Below are positions 1 through 4,906 of a stretch of 5,335 nt of DNA, piece after piece. The position numbers were made by a program, and so were the translations under genes. Source of the stretch: Caldilineaceae bacterium (GTDB taxonomy: Bacteria > Chloroflexota > Anaerolineae > Caldilineales > Caldilineaceae); assembly GCA_028819675.1 (NCBI GenBank), contig JAPPKT010000102.1, positions 1 to 5,335 of the forward strand, read 5' to 3'. The first letter of the stretch is position 1. The number at the start of each line of letters is the position of its first letter. Below the pieces are notes generated by a model. It had not been told where the DNA came from. It saw only the letters and a program-made list of their open reading frames with translations, and made no database searches.

Positions 1-338
1 GCGGCGCCGGCGGCACCGGCGAAGGCCTCGGCCTCGGCGCCGGAATCGGCCTCGGTGCCGGCATGGCCGGCATGATCACCAACGCCATGAACGCCTCCCA
101 AGGCGCCCCTCAGCCCGACAACGCCGCACCAAACCCACCCGCAACGCCCCAGCCCCCCACCCCACCCCAGCCCCCCGCTGCCCCCGCCGTCATGACCCTC
201 GAGCAGGCCGCCGCCTACCTCCAGGTCGCCTCCGCCGACATTCAGGCCCTCATCGACGACGGCTCACTTCAAGCCAGGCGCATCGGCAGCCAGTACCGCA
301 TCGCCCGCAAAGCGATCGACGACTTTCTGGCCGGGTAG
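1..338 (+). CDS. SPFH/band-7-type protein with C-terminal excisionase-like HTH, 3' end only
   Basis: The gene is partial at its 5' end; its frame begins at base 3 and stops with TAG at 336-338, leaving 111 residues. Residues 1-24 are an almost pure Gly/Ala/Leu tract, residues about 31-62 a Pro/Ala/Gln-rich linker. From Met64 (base 192) comes a compact helix-turn-helix of the excisionase/MerR-like class, beginning MTLEQAAAYLQV and ending with the wing-like RRIGSQYRIARKAIDDFL. A Gly-rich tail after an SPFH core, then a zinc ribbon or small binding domain, is known from bacterial SPFH proteins of the YdjI / 'virion core protein' type; these form membrane-associated oligomers. The SPFH core lies outside the window, so the family is inferred from the tail, while the HTH is seen directly. 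The linker suggests the HTH is a flexible appendage that binds DNA or a partner. An intrinsic terminator follows 72 bases after the stop. Confidence 0.75.
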   Translation, partial: GAGGTGEGLGLGAGIGLGAGMAGMITNAMNASQGAPQPDNAAPNPPATPQPPTPPQPPAAPAVMTLEQAAAYLQVASADIQALIDDGSLQARRIGSQYRIARKAIDDFLAG

Positions 339-410
339 AGGAATAGAGAGGTAGTGCCGCGGCAAGATTATTCAGAAATATCTGATCAATAGAGTGTGCT
401 TTCGAGATGG

Positions 411-438
411 AGAACAGGACGATCGTCCTGTTCTTTTT
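411..438 (+). terminator. Rho-independent terminator
   Basis: A perfect self-complementary stem with arms AGAACAGGACGA and TCGTCCTGTTCT is followed at once by a T run (TTTT, then GT). It lies 72 bases after the SPFH-HTH stop codon and closes that transcription unit. The stem is symmetric, but the T run lies only on the plus-strand side. Confidence 0.9.
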
Positions 439-463
439 GTATGACAACTGACTGGAAAGACGA

Positions 464-500
464 CCCCGTAGGGGCACCCCTTGTGGGTGCTCGCGGGCGC
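464..500. repeat. REP-like GC-rich hairpin
   Basis: The segment begins CCCCGTAGGGGCACCC, then CTTGT, then GGGTGCTCGCGGGCGC. GCACCC pairs with GGGTGC across the CTTGT loop, and CCCC pairs with GGGG just upstream. This resembles intergenic 'GTAGGGGC...' palindromes scattered through cyanobacterial and Chloroflexota genomes. Only one copy is present in the window, so dispersal cannot be shown. Confidence 0.35.
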
Positions 501-723
501 TTCGCTAAACGTTGGGTCCTTCGTGCTTCCATCTACCCAGGAACAGCCGATAGCTTTGCCGCGTTCCGTCCCGCTAACTCAGTTGCCAGCATTTGCAGTA
601 CCGGCAGTGTGTGATAAATTACAAACGAACTCCCAGAATGGCGAAAATAGATCACCTGGCCTGACAAAAGATCCGTTAACCCCGTCGTCAAACGCCTCAA
701 AGCAAGAGGACCGGAGTTAGGCG

Positions 724-775
724 CCCCATCAATCACGCATTCGATCCAGGACGAACGGCTATACCCTTGATGGGG
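724..775. repeat. 9-bp perfect inverted repeat, 34-base loop
   Basis: CCCCATCAA at 724-732 is the exact reverse complement of TTGATGGGG at 767-775. The loop holds a smaller TTCG/CGAA pair (740-743 and 752-755). No T tract follows on the plus strand, so it is not a standard terminator. It could be a structured leader for the small ORF at 844, a relic element end, or chance. Confidence 0.35.
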
Positions 776-843
776 ACAAAAAAAGGAGACGACCGGCCTC
801 ACGACAAGCACATTGAAAAGTCGCGAAAGGAAGGCTTACCCCT

Positions 844-1026
844 ATGAAAGGACGTCGAAAACGCAACGAAAAAACTGAGCAATTTACGCCCAGGGACCGC
901 AAAGTCGCTGAGGAAAAAAAGGCGAAAATACGTGCCGCGTTGCAACGGCCAGATAAACCCAATGAATTTCGAAAATCGGTCCCGCAAGCGCATGTTCGCA
1001 GATCGCATGCGTCAAGACGTAGATAG
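844..1026 (+). CDS. Small basic hypothetical protein, possibly part of a decayed gene
   Basis: A 60-residue ORF, very rich in Lys and Arg, starting MKGRRKRNEK. The start has a plausible ribosome binding site, AAAGGAAGG at 827-834, with 9-base spacing, and the ATG overlaps the TGA of a 25-codon ORF that starts at 770. Residues about 15-43 look protein-like (for example TPRDRKVAEEKKAKIRAAL); the C-terminus is a run of Arg, His and Ser that may be out-of-frame translation. No family recognised. The same frame reopens after the TAG at 1024 and reads on to about 1224, and the protein-like signal moves to another frame at about 962, so it may be the first exposed piece of a broken longer gene. Real expression is uncertain. 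Confidence 0.25.
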   Translation: MKGRRKRNEKTEQFTPRDRKVAEEKKAKIRAALQRPDKPNEFRKSVPQAHVRRSHASRRR

Positions 1027-1506
1027 GACCTTCATTGCACGAGAGCTGGACGCAATACGCAACGCCGCGCGAGGTACTCACCTGAACTTGGTGATGCTGT
1101 AGAGGTTCCTTTCAAAAAGGAATCTCTTGAGTCCGGATCCCTGTCACCCTCTCCCCTGGAGCACGCCTTAGCCTTAGCTGGCGACGCTCAGCCGCACCCC
1201 CAACGCGCCGCTAATCTCTGTTGATGAAAATACCAAAGGTGATTCCCTTCAGGCCTCCGCGATCAGGGCGATTGCATCTATATTGGGTCAGAGCATCGAT
1301 ATGCTTCCGAATTCCCCTCCAGGTCGGGATCAGACTTAGAGAAGTGTTCGAATGGTGGCATGTAGACGGGAAATCTGAACGAATTCGACGACTGAGGGCC
1401 TGGACCGAGGCGACTTCTGCCCGCGATTCAGCAATCGGAAGACGATTTCCACTTATTCGCGCTTTGTTCTGACCACGATTTCAATGGAATTGGCCTACAG
1501 AATTAG
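962..1506 (+). pseudogene. Possible decayed coding region with several frame jumps
   Basis: Protein-like stretches pass from frame to frame. Frame of 962: ATG 962 to TAG 1100-1102, including RKRMFADRMRQDVDRTFIAR. Frame of 1081: SPELGDAVEVPFKKESLES, open to TGA 1222-1224. Frame of 1211: ENTKGDSLQASAIRAIASIL, to a TAG at 1340-1342. Frame of 1221: REVFEWWHVDGKSERIRRL, to TGA 1470-1472. Frame of 1504: a short end, LPAIQQSEDDFHLFALCSDH, to TAG 1504-1506. None alone is a convincing gene, but together they resemble one or two genes broken by small indels. The last stop touches the left end of the IS remnant, so the insertion may have hit or followed the end of this region. No family recognised. It could also be ordinary noncoding sequence with chance open frames. 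Confidence 0.25.
1102..1126. repeat. 11-bp stem hairpin with 3-base loop
   Basis: GAGGTTCCTTT (1102-1112) pairs with AAAGGAATCTC (1116-1126) across the loop CAA; the only mismatch is a G-T wobble. No T tract follows, so it is not a typical terminator. It lies at the end of the 962-1102 open frame inside the decayed region. Confidence 0.4.
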
Positions 1507-1526
1507 ATGAGGGGTGTGCATAAGTG
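1507..1526 (+). repeat. IS terminal inverted repeat, transposase 3' side
   Basis: ATGAGGGGTGTGCATAAGTG. It matches the inverted copy at 2116-2136 except for one substitution and one inserted A, and lies immediately after the transposase stop codon. Confidence 0.8.
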
Positions 1527-2054
1527 TCACTGGAAAGCAGTAGCGATGTCAGAGATGTTGCGGTGGGGCAAGCCCCATTTGGCATTGACAATCATGGCAA
1601 TCTGAATGGAAAGGGTAGCGAGGGCTAAACAAGAACGGACATTGTCAAGAGAGCTTTCAGGCAACTGTTTTTGCTAAGCATGGGTGCCGATGACTTTGGC
1701 TATCAGGTCGAAGAGGGGTTCGACCGAAGTGCGGCGGTTACGCATGAGTCTAACCATTTCAGGCAACTGGATGAAGCGGTGATATGCCCGGGTAAAGCGA
1801 CCATGCACCCATTTGTGAGCCGGCGTGAGCGGCAAGACGCCATCTCGCTTCCAGTTGCGAATGCGCATTGCCTTGGTGCAAGCATAAATGCGCCGATACT
1901 GCATCAACATGAAGAATATGACAAACGATTCTTCGCTATATCTGAAAGGTCGTCCCAGTTTCGCACCTGCCCTCGCGCTGCGTTCTTGTCGAAATCGGTC
2001 AAACAGTTCGATAATGAGACGGACATAATCGGTCAGTTGCGGCGATTTCGCCAT
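1527..2054 (-). pseudogene. DDE transposase, internally deleted and with premature stop
   Basis: Start chosen at the ATG complementary to 2052-2054 (MAKSPQLTDYV), because a perfect AGGAGG lies 6 bases upstream; a farther in-frame ATG at 2078 lacks this. The frame reads 126 codons to TAG (1674-1676), then continues in the same frame for 48 more codons (QKQLPESSLDNVRSCLALA to WGLPHRNISDIATAFQ) to TGA at 1527-1529. Residues 1-58 look like a transposase N-terminal region. From about residue 60 (TKAMRIRNW, then TPAHKWVHGRF) the sequence matches what I recall as the C-terminal part of Chloroflexota IS4/IS5-like transposases of roughly 300 residues or more. RRTSVEPLFDLIAK near 107-120 resembles the IS4-type signature around the catalytic Glu (E112). 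The central part carrying the catalytic Asp residues is therefore missing through an in-frame deletion near residue 58-60. Inactive. Confidence 0.8.
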
Positions 2055-2060
2055 ATGGAT

Positions 2061-2066
2061 CCTCCT
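2061..2066 (-). promoter_or_regulatory. Ribosome binding site of the transposase
   Basis: AGGAGG on the minus strand, 6 bases before the ATG at 2054. It decides the start in favour of MAKSPQ over the upstream in-frame ATG at 2078. Confidence 0.75.
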
Positions 2067-2115
2067 ATTCGCTGGCAACGATAGAAGAACCCTTACTGGC
2101 CGATTATGTCAAGTC

Positions 2116-2136
2116 CACTTTATGCATACCCCTCAT
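2116..2136 (-). repeat. IS terminal inverted repeat, transposase 5' side
   Basis: Read on the minus strand it begins ATGAGGGGTATGCATAA and ends AGTG, matching the end at 1507-1526 with one substitution and one extra A. It lies 62 bases upstream of the chosen transposase start. Confidence 0.8.
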
Positions 2137-2242
2137 TAAAATGTATCCTCAAAGGGCCCTCGTTGGCCGTGCGTCTGCGTGCCGGCCTTGCAGCGCGTTT
2201 CTGCTAACCTCAGTTGTGACGAAACAGCTTGGCGCCCGAAAC

Positions 2243-2250
2243 AAAGGAAA
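2243..2250 (+). promoter_or_regulatory. Ribosome binding site favouring ATG 2262
   Basis: AAAGGAAA lies 11 bases before ATG 2262. The frame is open back to a TTG at 2229, but this purine tract lies inside that extension, and homology to the downstream paralogue begins only after the ATG. The ATG is the better start. Confidence 0.5.
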
Positions 2251-2261
2251 AGTCCTTCATC

Positions 2262-2870
2262 ATGTCCTCTGGCACGACCCGGTCAAGCCCAGGTGAGCCC
2301 GGTCACACCGACAGATCTGAAGACGCGGTCGGTGAAGCCTTGGGGCATATCCTCTCCCACTCGGAGGCGGCGCGCAGTGCGCTGGCGACCACCCTGCGGG
2401 AGGGCGGCACGGCGGTCGGGACAGTTGCCGGGGTTCGCAGCCAGGACATTGACGAAGAAGAGCTCCCGAGCCTCGCCGGTCTGGACGAAGAAGGTGTCGT
2501 GCGGGTGCTGGTTCAGCCGGTGCTCTGGGCGGGCCTGAGCCAAGGCCAGCCGAACGCGTATTTTAAGGGGCTGCCGCTGGACCGGCCGGCGGCGCTGCTG
2601 TTTGTTGCGCCGGCGGCGCGGCTGGCCAGGCTGTGGCCGGAGCTGTGCCGGCGGGCGGATGAGCAGTTTACGATCATCGGCGCGACGACGCCGGGGGATC
2701 TGCGTGCGGCGACGGTTTCGGGCGGGGAGCGGCGGTTGATGTTGACGAGTTGGGATGCGTTGTTGGGGTTGATGGAGAGGGTGGTTAGTGGGGCTGGGGA
2801 TGGGGAGGCGGAGATAGGCATCGGGCAACTGCGCGAACTCATTGACCGGATGGACGCGGAGACCTGTTAG
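2262..2870 (+). CDS. Truncated, catalytically dead PD-(D/E)XK nuclease-like paralogue
   Basis: A 202-residue protein that aligns with residues 1 to about 201 of the 521-residue protein starting at 2943: shared blocks include AARSAL, ALLFVAP, LWPELCRR, LTSW and IGQLR. The catalytic residues are replaced: the PD Asp is Ser70, and the EAK triad is Gln85-Pro86-Val87. The early Glu residues 20 and 25 and the Q96/Y100 pair (QxxxY) remain. The TAG stop falls where the paralogue has Leu202 of its FLPF segment; the next codon still encodes the matching Pro and is followed by TGA, so the gene was probably once longer. About 200 codons stay open while the active site is gone, which fits either a domesticated non-catalytic partner or a pseudogene lucky to lack stops. 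Codons end in G or C far more often than in the downstream copy. The intergenic gap to that gene is 72 bases, so an operon is possible. Confidence 0.6.
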   Translation: MSSGTTRSSPGEPGHTDRSEDAVGEALGHILSHSEAARSALATTLREGGTAVGTVAGVRSQDIDEEELPSLAGLDEEGVVRVLVQPVLWAGLSQGQPNAYFKGLPLDRPAALLFVAPAARLARLWPELCRRADEQFTIIGATTPGDLRAATVSGGERRLMLTSWDALLGLMERVVSGAGDGEAEIGIGQLRELIDRMDAETC

Positions 2871-2901
2871 CCCTGAAGATTCGACGTTGCGGAATGAAAC
2901 G

Positions 2902-2918
2902 GTGGGTAAGAAACCCAC
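2902..2918. other. Small hairpin between the two nuclease genes
   Basis: GTGGGT (2902-2907) and ACCCAC (2913-2918) form a perfect 6-bp stem around AAGAA. No T run follows, so readthrough from the upstream gene is likely. It sits just before the ribosome binding site of the downstream gene and could affect its translation or mRNA stability. Confidence 0.4.
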
Positions 2919-2925
2919 AACACTT

Positions 2926-2933
2926 GAAAGAGG
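2926..2933 (+). promoter_or_regulatory. Ribosome binding site of the 521-aa nuclease
   Basis: GAAAGAGG, 9 bases before ATG 2943. It supports this start, which also gives an N-terminus aligning with that of the upstream paralogue. Confidence 0.6.
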
Positions 2934-2942
2934 CCATTTATT

Positions 2943-4508
2943 ATGCCCATTGACACAACCCTTTTTGCTCACATTGCCCCTAGGCTTACCGACCGTATCG
3001 AGGATGTGGCCGTTGAGGCGTTGGGTTACATCCTGTCCAGTTCGGCGGCGGCGCGGAGTGCGCTGGCGGAAGTTCTGAGCGATGGAAGTATAGAAGTTGG
3101 CTCCATCGACAGAGTAGAGACCTGGGAAATCGGCGATGAAGGGGAAATACCGGATCTCGTCTGCTTTAATGAGAATGGGGTAAAGCACTTACTGATCGAG
3201 GCGAAATTCTGGGCCCCCCTGACCAAAAACCAGCCGAACAAATATCTCAAGCAGTTGCTGGAAGACAGAAATGGTAAATCCGGGGCGCTTCTTTTCGTCG
3301 CGCCTAGGGCCCGACTGGAAACGCTGTGGCCTGAATTGTGCCGGCGGGTGGAGAAAAGGTTTGAATTGACCGTCATATCGAAGTCGGGTCCAGTACGTAG
3401 CGCTAAAGTTGGAAACTACAATCATTACATGCAGTTAACCAGTTGGGCCACTCTGCTCGAGCGCATGGCTAGTAAAGCCAACGACGCCGAATCCGATATC
3501 GGACAGTTGCGCGGCCTGACCGACCGCATGGACGGGGATGCTTTCCTGCCTTTCGGGTCCGATGATTTAGTGTCAGAGTCCGCGCAGCAGATGCTGGATG
3601 TGGCACAGCTTGTTGACGATGCAACAAACCACACCAAGGGAATGGGATGGGTAGACACAGAAGGACTAAAAGCCGTAGCGTGGGAAACAGGGTACGGTCG
3701 GTTCATTCGAATTGGAAGTGTAGAAACTTGGTTTGGTATTAACTTTAGGGGTTGGGCGCGGCACAGCAATACGCCCTTATGGCTCTCATATTGGAAAGGC
3801 TATCATGAACAACTGGAACAGGCTGGATTGGCAACCAGAAAGTTCGAGTTCGACGACAGATATTGCATCCCGATTCCTTTGCTGTCGGCAGAGCACTATA
3901 ACGCAGCGTTAAATTCCGTGGTCAGTGAACTGGAAAGTATCGCGAAGGCATTTGGTTACACAGGGCCCGTGCCTGATCCTATTGAGTCGGACTCCCTCCG
4001 CCCTTGGCGACTGAAAAATCTGGGGCCAGAGTTTGCTGAGCGAATGCTGGGTATGAGACGGCTTGTTAACGATGCGGCAAATCGCGCGACCAATCAAGCG
4101 AAAGAGGACAATAAGAAATGGGCTAACATAGATGGGTTGAAACTGATCATTCAAGCGCGGAGGACAGGGTATGGGCGGTTTATCAGAATCGGCGGTATAA
4201 AAATGTGGTTCGGCATTCACTTGGGGGGTTGGGCGCGGCACAGCAATACGCCTTTGTGGCTCACGTTAGACTACCCTGATCAACAGAAACTGGACGCATC
4301 CGTCGTTACGTATAAAATCGACGGGAAATATTGTATTCCGATTGGGTTGCCAGCCACATTGGATTGTGATGAACTGCTTGATTCCTTGAACACTTCACCA
4401 ACCGACGTCAGGTCCAGCGAGATCCATAATGACTACGACGCGGTGCTGGACTCCGTAGTCGCCAGCCTCAAAAGCATTGCAAATCAGCTCAAGGGCTCAT
4501 ACGAATGA
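2943..4508 (+). CDS. PD-(D/E)XK nuclease-family protein with tandem C-terminal domains
   Basis: A 521-residue soluble protein with no signal peptide or membrane segment. Residues 1-200 form a PD-(D/E)XK-type fold: helix A acids E20/E25, Pro70-Asp71 (EIPDLV), the core strand LLIEAKFW with Glu86 and Lys88, then Q97-x3-Y101, like the QxxxY motif of RecB-type nucleases. These predict metal-dependent DNA (or RNA) phosphodiester cleavage; target unknown. Residues about 214-338 and 365-513 are two copies of an unrecognised domain. Both begin with a helix (AQQMLDVAQLVDDATN / AERMLGMRRLVNDAAN), share GYGRFIRIG, WFGI and GWARHSNTPLWL, then YCIPI, and end with Y-[ND]-A-x-L-[ND]-SVV. Copy 2 has about 25 extra residues before the last helix. 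These may recognise substrate or a trigger. The gene follows its dead paralogue by 72 bases and overlaps the next ORF by ATGA. Proteins with this N-terminal core occur as unnamed hypotheticals in many bacteria; a defence role is inference only. Confidence 0.85.
   Translation: MPIDTTLFAHIAPRLTDRIEDVAVEALGYILSSSAAARSALAEVLSDGSIEVGSIDRVETWEIGDEGEIPDLVCFNENGVKHLLIEAKFWAPLTKNQPNKYLKQLLEDRNGKSGALLFVAPRARLETLWPELCRRVEKRFELTVISKSGPVRSAKVGNYNHYMQLTSWATLLERMASKANDAESDIGQLRGLTDRMDGDAFLPFGSDDLVSESAQQMLDVAQLVDDATNHTKGMGWVDTEGLKAVAWETGYGRFIRIGSVETWFGINFRGWARHSNTPLWLSYWKGYHEQLEQAGLATRKFEFDDRYCIPIPLLSAEHYNAALNSVVSELESIAKAFGYTGPVPDPIESDSLRPWRLKNLGPEFAERMLGMRRLVNDAANRATNQAKEDNKKWANIDGLKLIIQARRTGYGRFIRIGGIKMWFGIHLGGWARHSNTPLWLTLDYPDQQKLDASVVTYKIDGKYCIPIGLPATLDCDELLDSLNTSPTDVRSSEIHNDYDAVLDSVVASLKSIANQLKGSYE
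3582..4481 (+). repeat. Intragenic tandem duplication encoding two C-terminal domains
   Basis: Copy 1 spans about 3582-3956 and copy 2 about 4035-4481. At the DNA level, 28 bases are identical at 3748-3775 and 4225-4252 (core GGGCGCGGCACAGCAATACG), encoding the GWARHSNTP segment. Other parts have diverged widely. The pattern suggests an old duplication with a strongly constrained or gene-converted core. Confidence 0.8.
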
Positions 4509-4813
4509 CAGCCTGCACAACGCCCGTCAAAAGTATCGCCGCCCTGGCACATAACAGCCTTAGGCTTGCTTCGCCGGGCTCCCTTCTGACAGAACTCGCC
4601 GCAGCCGCCGAAAACAATTCCACAATTTCTAGTCAACGAAAGCACCCCATGACCGTCGCCATACGCCCTGAAAACCCCCGCGCAGCGTTCCTTCTGGGAA
4701 GAAGGCGGGTACGTCATCATCTTCAGTGCGGTGCCTCAGGGAAACTTGGACGCGGTGACCGACGCAAACTGGAGTTCTTCAAGGTCAACCGCAGTGACCC
4801 GGGAACCTGGTGA
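4505..4813 (+). pseudogene. ATGA-coupled small ORF, probably frameshifted
   Basis: ATG 4505 overlaps the nuclease TGA (4506-4508), and AAGGG lies 9 bases upstream (4491-4495), so translational coupling is possible. The 102-codon ORF has an odd middle. Around TTCCTTC (4688-4694) the protein-like signal leaves this frame and continues in the +1 frame as WEEGGYVIIFSAVPQGNLDA (from 4695); it returns at about 4766 as KLEFFKVNRSDPGTW before the TGA at 4811. A 4-base tandem duplication (CTTC) plus a 1-base loss near 4765 would explain this and together keep the overall frame. The ancestral product from ATG 4649 (MTVAIRPENPRAAF) would be about 53 residues. No family recognised. Residues before Met49 look weak, so the true start may have been 4649. 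It may be a broken third gene of the nuclease cluster, or an unrelated remnant. Confidence 0.35.
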
Positions 4814-4852
4814 CAGGCCCCCGAAAGCCACGCCGGTACATGCGAAGCCGGT

Positions 4853-4880
4853 TTGACAGAATACGCTGTTTGCATAAGAT
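4853..4880 (+). promoter_or_regulatory. Sigma-70-like promoter of the solute-binding protein gene
   Basis: A consensus -35 TTGACA (4853-4858), a 16-base spacer and TAAGAT (4875-4880) as -10. Transcription would start near 4887, giving a leader of about 130 bases before ATG 5020. It is the best promoter match I saw in the window. Confidence 0.6.
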
Positions 4881-4883
4881 AGA

Positions 4884-4904
4884 CTCTATCCTTGCAGGAT
4901 AGAG
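4884..4904. promoter_or_regulatory. 21-bp palindrome at the predicted transcription start, candidate operator
   Basis: CTCTATCC and GGATAGAG flank TTGCA in perfect symmetry, 3 bases after the -10. The position fits an operator whose bound repressor would block initiation, common for sugar transporter operons (LacI, GntR or similar); it also fits a 5' stabilising hairpin in the mRNA. No T tract follows, so a terminator is less likely. Which regulator would bind is unknown. Confidence 0.45.
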
Positions 4905-4906
4905 CG

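Larger units (their letters stand above)
439..843. other. Region without a supportable gene
   Basis: About 400 bases with no recognisable gene. Open stretches exist on both strands (for example plus 481-720 from a TTG, and minus 533-811), but none has a convincing ribosome binding site, a recognisable domain or a consistent codon pattern. What can be seen is a REP-like GC-rich hairpin at 464-500 and a 9-bp inverted repeat at 724-775. A 25-codon ORF from ATG 770 ends in a TGA that overlaps the ATG at 844. No tRNA or rRNA was recognised. Confidence 0.5.
1507..2136 (-). mobile_element. Insertion-sequence remnant with both terminal inverted repeats
   Basis: A 630-bp element bounded by near-identical inverted ends: ATGAGGGGTGTGCATAAGTG at 1507-1526, and the reverse complement of 2116-2136, which differs by one G-to-A change and one extra A. 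It contains a single minus-strand transposase pseudogene that nearly fills the space between the repeats. The transposase stop (1527-1529) abuts one repeat. The flanks read TAG on the left (1504-1506) and TAA on the right (2137-2139), which may be a worn 2-3 bp target duplication but is too short to prove. The element is internally deleted, so it cannot move on its own but could be mobilised by a full-length relative. The family is probably DDE, IS4/IS5-like. Confidence 0.8.

Noticed and set aside
659..722. attC-like pair GCCTGAC ... GTTAGGC, 64 bases
   Set aside because: The GTTAGGC box fits the R' consensus, but the left box has one mismatch and the inner L boxes do not pair with matching spacing; no integrase or cassette context.
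733..770. TTCGATCC resembling a tRNA T loop
   Set aside because: The flanking bases do not form a T stem, and no acceptor or anticodon arm can be drawn.
1671..2084. 137-codon plus-strand open frame
   Set aside because: It lies antisense to the transposase pseudogene, which has a perfect ribosome binding site and family-like residues; no domain in the plus frame.
2137..2142. TAAAAT at the IS border as a -10 box for the nuclease genes
   Set aside because: No acceptable -35 sequence 16-18 bases upstream; too weak to call an IS-borne promoter.
2179..2538. 119-codon plus-strand open frame overlapping the dead nuclease gene
   Set aside because: A different frame of the same region with Arg/Pro/Ser-rich translation and no homology to the downstream paralogue.
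2283..3188. 301-codon open frame on the minus strand across both nuclease genes
   Set aside because: It is Pro/Arg/Gln-rich, has no domain, and lies opposite a convincing plus-strand gene pair whose codon bias keeps this antisense frame open.
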